Shown here: piece after piece, positions 23,721-32,963 of the stretch
How the letters are laid out: every line of letters begins with the position of its first letter
Position numbering within the stretch: the first letter of the stretch is position 1
Assembly (NCBI GenBank): GCA_903843125.1
Contig: CAIMOR010000119.1
Location: 1 to 54,158 of the forward strand
Direction: 5' to 3'
DNA: 54,158 bases
From: an uncultured Rhodospirillales bacterium
GTDB taxonomy: Bacteria > Pseudomonadota > Alphaproteobacteria > Acetobacterales > Acetobacteraceae
Position numbers and translations under genes: made by a program
The notes under the pieces: generated by a model
What the model was told of the DNA's origin: nothing
The model's input: only the letters and a program-made list of their open reading frames with translations
The model's database searches: none

Positions 23721-24692
23721 CTAAGGCGCGGTGACGACGCCGGCCCGCCGCAGCACATCGGCCATGCGGGGGATTTCCGCTGCGATGAAGCCGGTAAAGG
23801 CCTCCGGCGTGTCATCCACCAGTATCGCCGCCATGCCGTCCAGCCGCGTCCGCAGCGCCGGGTCGCCCAGCGCCGCATGCACATCCGCCCTGATCCGCGC
23901 CACCAGCGGTGGCGGCGTGTGCCCAGCCGCCAGCAGGCCGAACCAGGCGCCGAAGTCGAACCCGGGAAACCCCTGTTCCGCCACGGTCGGCACCGTGCCG
24001 AAGGCCGGCAGCCGCGTGGCCGAGGAGACCGCCACCGCCCGCAGCGTGCCCTCCCGCACCATCGGCCCGGCGGCGAAGGCGTTGACGAAGGTGAGCTGCA
24101 GCCGCCCGGCGATGACGTCCTGCAGGATGGCGCCCATGGTGGGGTAGCCCACCCCGGTCATGTCCAGGCCCGCGCGCTGCTTCAGTTCCTCGGCGCCGAT
24201 CTGGATCGAGGTGCCCGGCCCCAGATGGCCGTAGCTGAAGCCGCCCCTCGCCGCCCTGGCCGCGGCCAGGGCAGCCGCCAGCGTGGCCGGGCCATCGGCG
24301 GCGCGCACCACCAGCAGGTTCGGCATCCGCGCCACCAGCGTTACCGCCGCCAGGTCGCGCCGTGGGTCGTAGGACAGCGGCGGTTGCATGCTCGGCCGCA
24401 CGACGATGGCGGCGTCGCCGGACATCACCAGCGTGTGGCCATCCGGCGCGCTGCGGGCCACGCGCTCCACGCCGATGGCACCACCGGCACCGGGCAGGTT
24501 CTGCACCACCACCGGCTGGCCCCAGGCCTGGGTCAGGTGCGGAACCAGCATCCTGGCGATCAGGTCGCCGCCATTGCCGGCGCCGGAAGCGACGATGATG
24601 GTCACCGGTCGCTCCGGCCAGGCCAGGGCCGGCCGGGGTGCCAGCAGCGCCATGGCCAGCAGACAACAGAACGCAACGAACCTGGCCGCCAT
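23721..24692 (-). CDS. Bug/TctC-family periplasmic solute-binding protein
   Basis: This is a 323-residue receptor of the same family as the partial gene at the left edge. It has a clear signal peptide (about residues 1-24: basic M-A-A-R, hydrophobic core, A-L-A end). The mature start W-P-E-R-P-V-T-I-I-V matches the family F/W-P-x-(R/K)-P-I strand. G-G-D-L-I-A-R, V-V-V-Q-N-L-P-G-A-G-G, S-A-P-D-G-H-T-L and P-T-V-A-E-Q-G-F-P-G-F-D follow in order. The ATG at 24692 follows GGAGG. It is a lone gene, convergent with rsmB and divergent from a methyltransferase; it interrupts what looks like an rsmB-rpe-heparinase-purH neighbourhood. The ligand is a small organic acid by family, not by direct evidence. 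Confidence 0.93.
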   Translation of the reverse strand: MAARFVAFCCLLAMALLAPRPALAWPERPVTIIVASGAGNGGDLIARMLVPHLTQAWGQPVVVQNLPGAGGAIGVERVARSAPDGHTLVMSGDAAIVVRPSMQPPLSYDPRRDLAAVTLVARMPNLLVVRAADGPATLAAALAAARAARGGFSYGHLGPGTSIQIGAEELKQRAGLDMTGVGYPTMGAILQDVIAGRLQLTFVNAFAAGPMVREGTLRAVAVSSATRLPAFGTVPTVAEQGFPGFDFGAWFGLLAAGHTPPPLVARIRADVHAALGDPALRTRLDGMAAILVDDTPEAFTGFIAAEIPRMADVLRRAGVVTAP

Positions 24693-24825
24693 CCCATCCT
24701 CCCGGCGCCTTCGAACCAGCGCAGCGCAGCCGAGTTTAGCCCTGGCGGGACCGTTGCACCATCGGCGACGCAGCCAGCGCCGGCGGCGCCTAACGCAGTC
24801 GTGCGCCGAGGCCTCTGCGATCAGT

Positions 24826-24842
24826 GAGTATACTAAATACTC
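24826..24842. promoter_or_regulatory. AT-rich inverted repeat with TATACT box before the methyltransferase gene
   Basis: GAGTAT and ATACTC flank a 5-base centre, a perfect 6-bp inverted repeat in an otherwise GC-rich gap. It contains TATACT at 24829-24834, a good -10 match, 33 bases before the ATG at 24867. No convincing -35 is seen. It could be a promoter under an operator; the regulator is unknown. Confidence 0.45.
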
Positions 24843-24866
24843 TTCAACGGGATCGTGAGGCTTGCC

Positions 24867-25649
24867 ATGCCGGACAAAGCCACCGTCGACGGGAAGTTCT
24901 ACCAGGCGGCCCCGCCGCAATCGCTGGGCGAGCGCCTGGTGATCGCGGCGCGCGACCGGATCTACCGTGACTTCATCGAGTTCTGCACCCCACGGAAGGG
25001 CGACGCGATCCTCGATGTCGGTGTCTCCGACGTGGTGACCGACGCGGCCAACGTGCTGGAGCGGCTCTACCCGCATCCGCGCGACATCACCGCGGTCGGC
25101 CTGGGTGAGGGCGACGGCTTCCGCCAGGCCTATCCACAGGTGGACTACCGGCAGATAGCACCCAATGCCCGGCTGCCGTTCGAGGATCGCAGCTTCCGCT
25201 TCGCCACCGCCAACGCGGTGCTGGAACATGTCGGCAGCCGCGCCGACCAGCGCCGCTTCATCGCCGAGCTGTTCCGCGTGGCCGAGGAAGTCTTCGTCAC
25301 CGTGCCCAACCGCTTCTTCCCGGTGGAGCATCACACCGCCATTCCGCTGGCGCACTACTGGGACCGCAGCTTCCGTACCGCGTGCAAGGTTCTCAACAAG
25401 GGCGAGTGGGCGCGGGAGGAGAACCTGATTTTGATGCGCTGGTCCGGCCTGGCCGAACTGGCGCCGAAGGTCGCCGGCGCCACCATCGGCTATACCGGCC
25501 TGCGGCTTGGGCCGTTCAGCTCCAACCTTTTCCTGCACCTGCCGCCGCGGCACGCGATGTGGGCGACCGGCCGCGGCGTGGCACGTCGTCCGTCGCGTCC
25601 CATGCCGGAGCCGCCCGGCCAGCCTGGCGAGCACGCAGCCCGAGGCTGA
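24867..25649 (+). CDS. Class I SAM-dependent methyltransferase, type 11-like
   Basis: This is a 260-residue Rossmann-fold methyltransferase. Motif I reads I-L-D-V-G-V-S-D (residues about 49-56), less Gly-rich than usual. L-P-F-E-D-R-S-F-R-F-A-T-A-N-A-V-L-E-H-V near 102-121 is the post-motif II/III region typical of Methyltransf_11 enzymes acting on small molecules or lipid-linked sugars. The ATG at 24867 is chosen over a GTG at 24855 because GAGG lies 7 bases before it. The last 44 codons overlap the end of the membrane-protein gene on the other strand (134 bases, convergent), so its Arg/Pro-rich tail may be dispensable. The neighbours (membrane GT-C-like protein, glycosyltransferase) suggest a glycan or lipid substrate (inference). 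Confidence 0.85.
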   Translation: MPDKATVDGKFYQAAPPQSLGERLVIAARDRIYRDFIEFCTPRKGDAILDVGVSDVVTDAANVLERLYPHPRDITAVGLGEGDGFRQAYPQVDYRQIAPNARLPFEDRSFRFATANAVLEHVGSRADQRRFIAELFRVAEEVFVTVPNRFFPVEHHTAIPLAHYWDRSFRTACKVLNKGEWAREENLILMRWSGLAELAPKVAGATIGYTGLRLGPFSSNLFLHLPPRHAMWATGRGVARRPSRPMPEPPGQPGEHAARG

Positions 25650-27009
25650 GCGCCAGCAGCGGCGCCACCCAGACCAGCCGGGTGCCGTAGCGGTCGTGCA
25701 CCGGCGCGGCCAGCGCGATCACCGCGGCATTGCCGAGCCACAGCAGCAGGAACAGCGCCGCCGGCCACCACACCGCCGGCCGTCGCCGCACCAGGCCCCA
25801 GACGCCGAACCCCAGCACCCCGAGCAGCCCGACAGCGCCGAGCGCGTCGGCCAACGCCACCGGGGCGTAGGGCAGCAGGCCGTTGTCGAACTGCCGGCTG
25901 CCGGTCATCAGCGGCACCACCCAGGGCAGGCCGAAGCGTGGCATGTCAAGCGCCAGCATGTGCGGTCCCTCGGCGTCGAAGCCGTCGCCCAGGCCGAAGG
26001 TGACCATCTGGCCGAGGGTGCGCTTCACCGTCGCCAGCAGCCATTGCGGCCAGACCTGCCGCAGGATCAGCGGGTTCAGCTGCGCGGCCTCGGGGTAGAA
26101 GCCCTCGATCCAGCCCATCTGCCGGATCGGCGAATTGTCGAACCAGAGGAACTCGTCGGCACCGACGTGCAGCCGGTCCAGGTAGCGGCAGGCGACCCAG
26201 GGCGCGCCTTGTGCGCAATAGGGCGCCAGCACCGCCGGCACGTCGCTGTCCTCCAGCAGCCGGGCGAACAGGAAGACCGGCGAGCCCAGCGAGATCGTCG
26301 GGGTCTTGTAGGTGATCAGGTTGGCCGCCACCAGGAAGCCGGTGCCCATGGCGGCCGCCAGCAGCGCCACCGCCGCCAGCCGCCCGGCGGCCGCCCGCAC
26401 CGGACGGGACAGCACCGACAGGACAGCCAACGCCACCGCCAGGCCGAACAGCAGCGGTGGGTGGGTCAGGTGGATGCTGGCGGCGCCGCACAGGAAGCCG
26501 ACCAGTACCAGCCGTTCCAGCCAGCCGATGCGCCGCCAATGCAGCCCGAGGATCAGCAGCGCCAGCACCAGCAGCCCGGCGAACAGGTCCGGCATCAGCC
26601 AGCTGGCCAGCCAGGGCAGCGGGCCGGCCAGCAGCAGTGCCACCGCCGCCAGCGCCAGCGGCCCACGGCCCCGGGCTGGCCAGCGTGCTGCCTCCAGCGC
26701 CACGAAGCGCAGCGCCAGCCAGGCCGAGAGCAATGCCTGCACCACCGCCGGTAGCCACAGGCTGAACATGCCGCCGCTGACCCGCAGGAAGGCGCCATAC
26801 CCGAAGGCGCGCATGTGGCTTGGCCGGAACCGGTTCATGTTGTCCAGGTAGCCCTGGGTATCGGTGAACACTGGCGGCGTGCCGTTGACCACCGCCGGCG
26901 CCAGGCAGGCCGCGGTCAGCAGCGCCACCAGGCCGAACCAGGCCAACGGGGAGAGCCCCGCCCTGGCCGTGGCGGCCGAGGCGGGATGGGCATGCAGGGC
27001 GGAGGACAA
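25516..27009 (-). CDS. Polytopic membrane protein, possible GT-C-like glycosyltransferase
   Basis: I do not recognise a named family. The 497-residue protein has about ten to twelve hydrophobic spans and a large loop of about 130 residues in the middle (C-R-Y-L-D-R-L-H-V-G-A-D-E-F-L-W-F-D). An early loop with P-V-F-T-D-T-Q-G-Y-L resembles the acidic first loop of GT-C enzymes that bind lipid-phosphate sugars, but that is weak support. The start is a TTG at 27009 preceded by GGGAG at about 8 bases; no ATG is available before the first helix. Its 3' end runs 134 bases into the convergent methyltransferase gene. Confidence 0.75.
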   Translation of the reverse strand: MSSALHAHPASAATARAGLSPLAWFGLVALLTAACLAPAVVNGTPPVFTDTQGYLDNMNRFRPSHMRAFGYGAFLRVSGGMFSLWLPAVVQALLSAWLALRFVALEAARWPARGRGPLALAAVALLLAGPLPWLASWLMPDLFAGLLVLALLILGLHWRRIGWLERLVLVGFLCGAASIHLTHPPLLFGLAVALAVLSVLSRPVRAAAGRLAAVALLAAAMGTGFLVAANLITYKTPTISLGSPVFLFARLLEDSDVPAVLAPYCAQGAPWVACRYLDRLHVGADEFLWFDNSPIRQMGWIEGFYPEAAQLNPLILRQVWPQWLLATVKRTLGQMVTFGLGDGFDAEGPHMLALDMPRFGLPWVVPLMTGSRQFDNGLLPYAPVALADALGAVGLLGVLGFGVWGLVRRRPAVWWPAALFLLLWLGNAAVIALAAPVHDRYGTRLVWVAPLLALSLGLRARQAGRAAPAWDATDDVPRRGRSPTSRAAAAGAGKGWS

Positions 27010-27163
27010 GCGGCGGCTCCCGGATGGCGGATCGCTGAGGCGTTAGCCACCGTTCGCGCTCAGGGTTCCCCACGGCTCCGCGAATGGTGAAGGCGCCGCC
27101 TTCCTCGCCGCCGCCCTTGCCACCGTCCTTGCCCCTGGGAAACCGGGGCGGTTAGAACGCCCC

Positions 27164-27826
27164 ATGTCCCCCAACTCCGTCCGAATCGCCCCCTCCCTGC
27201 TGGCCGCCGACTTCTCCCGCCTGGGGGAGGAAGTCCGCGCCGTGGCCGCCGCCGGCGCCGACTGGCTCCACCTCGACATCATGGACGGCCACTTCGTCCC
27301 GAACATCAGCTTCGGCCCGGTGGTGCTGGAGAAGCTGCGCAAGCACTGCCCCATACCGTTCGACGTGCATCTGATGATCTCGCCGGTGGACCCCTTCCTG
27401 GAGGGTTTCGCCCGGGCCGGCGCCGACTGGATCAGCCTGCACCCCGAAGCCGGGCCGCACCTGCACCGCTCGCTGCAGACCATCCGCGCGCTGGGAAAGA
27501 AGGCGGGCGTGGTGCTGAACCCGGCGACGCCTGTCGCGGCGGTGGAGAACGTGCTCGACCTGGTCGACCTGATCCTGGTGATGTCGGTCAATCCCGGCTT
27601 CGGCGGGCAATCCTTCCTCGATAGCCAGTTGACGAAAATCGCCACGCTGCGCCGAATGATCGACGAATCGGGCCGCGACATCGCATTGCAGGTCGACGGC
27701 GGCGTCACCATCGCCACCGCGCCGCGCTGCATCGCGGCCGGTGCGGATGTGCTGGTGGCCGGCACCGCGGTGTTCGGCGCGGCGGACTACGGCGCGGCCA
27801 TCGCCGCGCTGCGCGGCCAAGGCTGA
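27164..27826 (+). CDS. rpe: Ribulose-phosphate 3-epimerase
   Basis: This is a 220-residue TIM-barrel enzyme that interconverts ribulose 5-phosphate and xylulose 5-phosphate in the pentose phosphate and Calvin pathways. Family signatures are complete: [10 protein letters not shown] near the start, [12 protein letters not shown] with the metal-binding His and Asp, [19 protein letters not shown], and V-D-G-G-V at the end with the second catalytic Asp. Length is normal. No strong ribosome site precedes the ATG at 27164. It starts 154 bases past the divergent membrane-protein start and is followed by a strong hairpin and the heparinase-like gene. Confidence 0.97.
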   Translation: MSPNSVRIAPSLLAADFSRLGEEVRAVAAAGADWLHLDIMDGHFVPNISFGPVVLEKLRKHCPIPFDVHLMISPVDPFLEGFARAGADWISLHPEAGPHLHRSLQTIRALGKKAGVVLNPATPVAAVENVLDLVDLILVMSVNPGFGGQSFLDSQLTKIATLRRMIDESGRDIALQVDGGVTIATAPRCIAAGADVLVAGTAVFGAADYGAAIAALRGQG

Positions 27827-27851
27827 TATCCTTGGCAGCGGTTTCCGAATT

Positions 27852-27871
27852 GGCCGGCGTCGTCGCCGGCC
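27852..27871 (+). terminator. Strong hairpin between rpe and the heparinase-like gene
   Basis: GGCCGGCG and CGCCGGCC form a perfect 8-bp GC stem with a 4-base TCGT loop, 26 bases after the rpe stop and 31 bases before the next ATG. No T-tract follows, so it may stall or protect RNA ends within an operon instead of ending transcription. Confidence 0.45.
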
Positions 27872-27902
27872 CTGAGCGTGGTTGAGGGAGCGAAGGAGCG
27901 CG

Positions 27903-29567
27903 ATGGGCCTGTTCGACCGCCTGTTCTCCGGCATCAGGCCCGGCCGCGCGCCGGAGGCCCTGGCACGCTCGTTCCGCGACCTCTGGCCCGGTGATGCGGC
28001 CCGCGGCGCGGCGTTGCTGCGCGGCGAATTCGAGGTGGCCGGCACCGCGCTGACCCTGGAGCCCGCGCCCGAGGACGTCACCGGGCCACAGGGCTGGGAC
28101 GCCGGCTCCGGCCCCATCACCTGGCGCGCCGCCGCCCACGCCTTCGCCTGGCTGCGCGACCTGCGGGCGCTGGGCACCGACACCGCCCGGCTGCGCGCCC
28201 GCGACCTGACCGAGGACTGGCTGCTGCGCGGCAGCACGCAGGACCTGGCCCTGGCGCCACAGGTGGCCGCCGCGCGGGTTTCCGCCTGGCTGGGCCATTG
28301 GGACTTCCTGGCCGCCACCGCCGAGGACGGCTTCCGCAAGCGCCTGCTGCTGCGCCTGGCGCAGGATGCCCGCGGCGTGGTGCTCTCGCTGCCCGCCGAG
28401 GCTGCGCACCGCGGGGCGCTGGTGACGCTGAAGGGCGCGCTGGCGGCCGCCGTGGCGCTGGAGGAGGAGGGCTGGTTGACGCGGGTGCTGAAGTACCTGC
28501 CGGACGAGCTCGGCCGCCAGTTCAACAGCGATGGCGGGCATGTGGAGCGCAGCCCGCTGCAGCAGCTGCTGGCCTACCAGGACCTGATCGAGATCCGCAA
28601 CCTGATCACCGGCGCCGGCCTCAACGCCCCGCCGCAGTTGGGCCACGTGCTGGACCGCGCCGGCCTGGCACTGCGCATGCTGCGCCATGGCGACGGCGCG
28701 CTGGCGCTGTTCAACGGCAGCCGCGAGGAAACCGCCGCCCTGCTGGACCTGGTGCTGACTCAGGGCCAGAGCCGCGGCCGGGCGCCGATGTTCCTCGACC
28801 TCACCGGCTTCCAGCGCCTGCAGGCGGCGCGGACCCTGGTGCTGATGGATTGCGGCGCGCCGCCGGCCGGGCGCGGGCGGGACATCGCCAACGGCCTGCC
28901 GCTGGGCGCCGACCGCTTCGCCCATGCCGGCACGCTGAGCTTCGAGATGTCGGTCGGCCGCGAACGGCTGATCGTCAACTGCGGCGCCGCACCGGCAGCC
29001 GAGGAGGAGTGGCGCGACGCGCTGCGCGCCACCGCCGCGCATTCCACCCTGGTGCTGGCCGATACCAACAGCAGCGAGCTGAAGAACGAGGGCCTCGGCC
29101 GCCGGCCTGAGCGCGTCAGCGCCGACCGTGTGGAGCATAACGGCCAGTTCTGGCTGGACGCGGCGCATGACGGCTGGCGGCGGCCCTACGGCGTGGTGCA
29201 TCGGCGCCGGCTGTACCTGGCCGCGAATGGCGAGGACCTGCGCGGCGAGGACCTCCTGGAACTGGCCGAGGGCGCCGAGATGCCACCCTTCGTGGTGCGC
29301 TTCCACCTGCATCCCGGCGTGGACGCCAGCCTGCAGCAGGATGAAAGCGGCTGCCTGCTGCGGCTGCCCAGCGGCCAGGGGTGGCGGCTGCGCGCCATGG
29401 GCTGCCGAGTGGAGCTGGAGGAAAGCATCTACCTGGGCGCCGAGCCCCGCCGCACCAGCCAGGTGGCATTGCACGCGGAGAACGGCGTGGTGGCGCTGCA
29501 ATGGGCCATCACCCGCATCGGCGCGGCCGGCGAGGACGTGCCGGAGGAGCCGCCGGCGGAGGTTTAG
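27903..29567 (+). CDS. Heparinase II/III family protein
   Basis: This is a 554-residue protein of the alphaproteobacterial heparinase II/III-like group. These have an N-terminal alpha/alpha toroid (A-H-A-F-A-W-L-R-D-L; G-G-H-V-E-R-S-P-L-Q-Q-L-L-A-Y-Q-D-L) and a C-terminal beta-sandwich lyase-like region (A-H-S-T-L-V-L-A-D-T-N-S-S; V-V-H-R-R-R-L-Y-L; F-H-L-H-P). Family enzymes cleave uronic-acid polysaccharides by elimination, but no substrate is established for this genomic type, and there is no signal peptide. The ATG at 27903 follows AAGGAG by 6 bases. In many alphaproteobacteria this gene lies between rsmB and purH; here rpe is directly upstream and purH 1.8 kb downstream. Its stop overlaps the convergent YcxB-like gene by 4 bases. 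Confidence 0.92.
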   Translation: MGLFDRLFSGIRPGRAPEALARSFRDLWPGDAARGAALLRGEFEVAGTALTLEPAPEDVTGPQGWDAGSGPITWRAAAHAFAWLRDLRALGTDTARLRARDLTEDWLLRGSTQDLALAPQVAAARVSAWLGHWDFLAATAEDGFRKRLLLRLAQDARGVVLSLPAEAAHRGALVTLKGALAAAVALEEEGWLTRVLKYLPDELGRQFNSDGGHVERSPLQQLLAYQDLIEIRNLITGAGLNAPPQLGHVLDRAGLALRMLRHGDGALALFNGSREETAALLDLVLTQGQSRGRAPMFLDLTGFQRLQAARTLVLMDCGAPPAGRGRDIANGLPLGADRFAHAGTLSFEMSVGRERLIVNCGAAPAAEEEWRDALRATAAHSTLVLADTNSSELKNEGLGRRPERVSADRVEHNGQFWLDAAHDGWRRPYGVVHRRRLYLAANGEDLRGEDLLELAEGAEMPPFVVRFHLHPGVDASLQQDESGCLLRLPSGQGWRLRAMGCRVELEESIYLGAEPRRTSQVALHAENGVVALQWAITRIGAAGEDVPEEPPAEV

Positions 29568-30142
29568 GGCTTCAGCCGCGCGGCGCAGAAGGCCTTCACC
29601 GCCGCCACCTGCGCAGCCGTCAGCGTGTGCTTGGGCAAGCCAAAGCCGCCCGCTGGCCGAACGATAAGGCCGAGCAGGCGCTCATTCTCAGCCACTTCGC
29701 GCAGCATCGGCCAGCGCCAGCTGACCTGCTCCAGCGGCGTCTCCAGCTTGAAGCCCACATCGTCCAGCGTGCAGGTTGCGGCCATCGGCTCGGCCAGCGC
29801 CGTGCCGGCAAGGCGCCGGTTCAGCTCAATCGCCCGCCGCCGCCGCTGCCACGCCGTGGCCAGTATCAGCGCAAGCAGGCCAAGCCACAGGCCGCAGACG
29901 AGCAAAGGCAGCACCGGGCCCGGCGGGCCGGTCCAGGAACCCGGCGGCCCCGGCGGCAGCAGCAGGCTGGCCAGGGCCAGCAGCAGCAGCACTACCACCA
30001 GCCAAAGCGCCAACGTGCGCCAGGCCCGCCCGCCCCGCGCCCGGGCGGCCCGGCGCTGGTTCAGCAGGGCGAAATCCACGCGGTCCTCCAGGCTCAGCGA
30101 AAACGCCAGAACCAATGCTTCCCCGGCCATGCCCATCCCCAT
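29564..30142 (-). CDS. YcxB-like membrane protein
   Basis: This is a 192-residue protein with two close membrane spans (about 42-62 and 76-95) and a soluble C-terminal domain. The C-terminal half, D-V-G-F-K-L-E-T-P-L-E-Q-V-S-W-R-W-P-M-L-R-E-V ... G-F-G-L-P-K-H-T-L, follows the YcxB-like C-terminal fold: a PH-like beta domain with W-x-x-(hydrophobic), followed by a strand and a P-K-(R/H) turn. Its function is not known. The start at 30142 gives M-G-M-G-M; ATGs at 30136 and 30130 are alternatives. It diverges from the glycosyltransferase gene with only 40 bases between, and lies inside the heparinase-purH interval. Confidence 0.75.
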   Translation of the reverse strand: MGMGMAGEALVLAFSLSLEDRVDFALLNQRRAARARGGRAWRTLALWLVVVLLLLALASLLLPPGPPGSWTGPPGPVLPLLVCGLWLGLLALILATAWQRRRRAIELNRRLAGTALAEPMAATCTLDDVGFKLETPLEQVSWRWPMLREVAENERLLGLIVRPAGGFGLPKHTLTAAQVAAVKAFCAARLKP

Positions 30143-30182
30143 GCGCTGCCGCTCCGGCTAGTATCACGCCGCCGCGCCGCCA

Positions 30183-31319
30183 ATGAGATTTCCGCTGACA
30201 ACCCCACGCCAGAAAATCGTCCAGGTCACCAATGTCGATTTCTCGCTGCGGCACTTCCTGCTGCCGCTGATGCGCGGCGCCCGCGACCGCGGGCATGAGG
30301 TGGTGGGCATCTCGGCAGAAGGCCCGCTGCTGGAGATCCCGCGGGCCGAGGGATTCCGCATCATCCCGGTGCCCTTCGCCCGCAGCCTGTCGCCCGCCGC
30401 CAACTGGCGCGCGCTCAGCGCGCTGCGGCAGGTGTTCCGCGCCGAGCGATTCGACCTGGTCCATGGTCACATGCCGATCTCCGGCCTGCTCGCCCGCGTC
30501 GCGGCGCGGGCCGAGGGCGTGCCGCGCGTGGCCTATACCTGCCACGGCTTCCTGTTCAATCAGCCAGGCCCGGCATGGCGGCGCGGCCTCTCGCTGGGCC
30601 TGGAATGGCTGGGCGGCCGGCTGACCGATACGCTGCTGACCGTCTCGGCCGAGGAAGCCGCCGACGCCCGCCGGCTGCACATCCACGCCGGGGCGCAGGC
30701 GGTGCTGAACGGCCGCAACCCCGCGCTGTTCCGGCCGGACCCCGCCGCCCGCGCCGCCATCCGCGCCGAACTGGGCGTGGCCAAGGATGCGCCGGTGGTC
30801 ATCGCCGTCTCCCGCCTGGTGCGGCACAAGGGCTACCCGGAGCTGCTGGCCGCCCTGCCGCAGGTGCCGGGGGCGCATCTCTGGGTGGTCGGCGAACGCC
30901 TGGCCTCCGACCATGGCGCCGACCTGGAGCCGGATTTCGCCGCCGCCGCGGCCGCGATGGGGCCGCGCCTGCGCCGGCTCGGCTATCGGCACGATGTGGC
31001 GCGGCTGTTGGCCGCGGCCGATATCTTCGTGCTGCCGAGCCACTTCGAGGGCCTGCCGATGAGCATCATCGAGGCCATGTTGACCGGGTTGCCCGTGGTC
31101 GCCACCGCCATCCGCGGCCCGCGCGAGCAGGTGGTGGCAGGCGTCACCGGCCTGCTGGTGCCGCCCGCCACCGTCGCGCCACTGGCAGCGGCCCTGGCGC
31201 GGCTGGCCGCCGACTCCGGCCTGCGGGCCGCCATGGGCGCCGCCGGCCGCGCCCGCGCGCTGGAACGGTTCGACGAAGCCCGGGTGGTTGGCCATACGCT
31301 GGACCTGCTGGGGCTGTAG
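30183..31319 (+). CDS. Glycosyltransferase family 4 (GT-B)
   Basis: This is a 378-residue retaining GT-B glycosyltransferase. The N-terminal domain is of the Glyco_trans_4 type ([22 protein letters not shown] at about 95), and the C-terminal domain holds [10 protein letters not shown] and the donor-phosphate motif [13 protein letters not shown] near 285 (the E-x(7)-E pair). Enzymes like this build polysaccharides, LPS or glycolipids; the acceptor is unknown. The ATG at 30183 has no clear ribosome site. purH begins 41 bases after its stop, so both may be transcribed together. It is one of the genes that appear inserted between the heparinase-like gene and purH. Confidence 0.9.
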   Translation: MRFPLTTPRQKIVQVTNVDFSLRHFLLPLMRGARDRGHEVVGISAEGPLLEIPRAEGFRIIPVPFARSLSPAANWRALSALRQVFRAERFDLVHGHMPISGLLARVAARAEGVPRVAYTCHGFLFNQPGPAWRRGLSLGLEWLGGRLTDTLLTVSAEEAADARRLHIHAGAQAVLNGRNPALFRPDPAARAAIRAELGVAKDAPVVIAVSRLVRHKGYPELLAALPQVPGAHLWVVGERLASDHGADLEPDFAAAAAAMGPRLRRLGYRHDVARLLAAADIFVLPSHFEGLPMSIIEAMLTGLPVVATAIRGPREQVVAGVTGLLVPPATVAPLAAALARLAADSGLRAAMGAAGRARALERFDEARVVGHTLDLLGL

Positions 31320-31360
31320 GCGTAGACCGCGCGGCTCTGCCCTACCGGGAGGCCCCCGCC

Positions 31361-32944
31361 GTGACCCTCGCCACTGCCATACCCATCCGCCGCGCCCTGA
31401 TCTCGGTCTCGGACAAGACCGGCCTGCTGGAATTCGGCCGCTTCCTGGCCGACCGCGGCGTGGAGCTGCTGTCCACCGGCGGCACCGCGAAGGCGTTGCG
31501 GGACGCCGGCATTCCGGTGAAGGACGTGAGCGACCATACCGGTTTCCCGGAAATCCTGGACGGCCGGGTCAAGACCCTGGTGCCGCAGGTGCATGGCGGC
31601 ATCCTGGGCCGGCGCGACCTGCCGGCGCACCAGGACCAGATGGCCCAGCACCACATCGCCCCGATCGACCTGGTGATGGTCAACCTCTACCCCTTCGAGG
31701 CGACCGTGGCGAAGGGCGCCGCCTTCGACGACTGCATCGAGAACATCGATATCGGCGGCCCGGCGATGATCCGCAGCGCGGCCAAGAACCACAACGACGT
31801 GGTGGTGGTGACCGAACCCGCGCAGCTGGCGGAGCTGCAGGCCGAGATCGAGGCCCAGGGCGGCACGACCCTGGCGCTGCGCCGCAGGTTCGCCGCCGCC
31901 GCCTACGCCCGCACCGCCGCCTATGACGCTGCGATCAGTGGCTGGTTCGCCGGGCAACTGGGCGAGACCTTCCCGCCGCGCCTGGCCTTCGCCGGCATCC
32001 TCCGCCAAGGCCTGCGCTATGGCGAAAATCCGCACCAGCAGGCTGCCTTCTATGTCGATGGCTCCAGCCGCCCGGGCATCGCCACCGCGCGCCAGGTGCA
32101 GGGCAAGGAACTGAGCTACAATAACCTGAACGACACCGACGCGGCCTATGAATGCGTCGCCGAGTTCGACCGCCCGGCCATCGTCATCGTCAAGCACGCC
32201 AACCCCTGCGGCGTCGCCATCGACGATACGCTGGCCGCCGCTTGGGACCGCGCCCTGCTGTGCGACCCGGTCAGCGCCTTCGGCGGCATCGTCGCCGCCA
32301 ACCGCCCGCTGGATGCGGCCGCGGCCGAGAAGATCGCGGCGATCTTCACCGAGGTGGTCATCGCGCCCGATGCCTCGCCGGAAGCGCAGGCGGTGTTCGC
32401 CCGGAAGAAGAACCTGCGCCTGTTGCTGACCGGCGGCCTGCCTGATGCGGCCTTGCCCGGCGTGACCTTCAAGAGCGTCGGCGGCGGCTTCCTGGCGCAA
32501 TCGCGCGACGCCGGCCAGGTGACCGAAGCCATGCTGAAGGTGGTGACCCAGCGCGCGCCCAGCGCTGCCGAGATGGCCGACCTGATCTTCGCCTTTCGGG
32601 TCTGCAAGCATGTGAAATCCAACGCCATCATCTACGCCAAGGGGCTGGCCACCACCGGCATCGGCGCCGGGCAGATGAACCGCGCCGAGAGCAGCCGGAT
32701 CGCCGCCTGGAAGAGCAAGGCCGCCGCCGACGCCGCCGGCCTGACCGTGCCGCTGGCCGAGGGCAGCGTCGTCGCTTCCGACGCCTTCTTCCCCTTCGCC
32801 GATGGGCTGGAGATCGCCGCCTCGGCCGGTGCGACGGCGGTGATCCAGCCGGGCGGCAGCATCCGCGACGCCGAGGTGATCGCCGCCGCCGACAAGGCCG
32901 GGCTGGCGATGGTGTTCACCGGGATGCGCCACTTCCGGCACTGA
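31361..32944 (+). CDS. purH: Bifunctional AICAR formyltransferase / IMP cyclohydrolase
   Basis: This 527-residue cytosolic enzyme catalyses the last two steps of IMP synthesis. Residues 1-200 are the MGS-like IMP cyclohydrolase ([11 protein letters not shown] near 12, S-T-G-G-T-A near 40, [13 protein letters not shown] near 130). The transformylase part holds Y-G-E-N-P-H-Q near 220, K-H-A-N-P-C-G-V with the catalytic Lys-His near 280, and the C-terminal [10 protein letters not shown]. The start is a GTG at 31361 preceded by GGGAGG at 8 bases; an ATG upstream belongs to the previous gene. Length is typical. Confidence 0.97.
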   Translation: MTLATAIPIRRALISVSDKTGLLEFGRFLADRGVELLSTGGTAKALRDAGIPVKDVSDHTGFPEILDGRVKTLVPQVHGGILGRRDLPAHQDQMAQHHIAPIDLVMVNLYPFEATVAKGAAFDDCIENIDIGGPAMIRSAAKNHNDVVVVTEPAQLAELQAEIEAQGGTTLALRRRFAAAAYARTAAYDAAISGWFAGQLGETFPPRLAFAGILRQGLRYGENPHQQAAFYVDGSSRPGIATARQVQGKELSYNNLNDTDAAYECVAEFDRPAIVIVKHANPCGVAIDDTLAAAWDRALLCDPVSAFGGIVAANRPLDAAAAEKIAAIFTEVVIAPDASPEAQAVFARKKNLRLLLTGGLPDAALPGVTFKSVGGGFLAQSRDAGQVTEAMLKVVTQRAPSAAEMADLIFAFRVCKHVKSNAIIYAKGLATTGIGAGQMNRAESSRIAAWKSKAAADAAGLTVPLAEGSVVASDAFFPFADGLEIAASAGATAVIQPGGSIRDAEVIAAADKAGLAMVFTGMRHFRH

Positions 32945-32963
32945 TGACGCCGCCGGCGCAGCG

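Noticed and set aside
24700-24720. TTCGAACC-type sequence as part of a tRNA
   Set aside because: No acceptor stem, anticodon arm or CCA-side pairing could be built around it.
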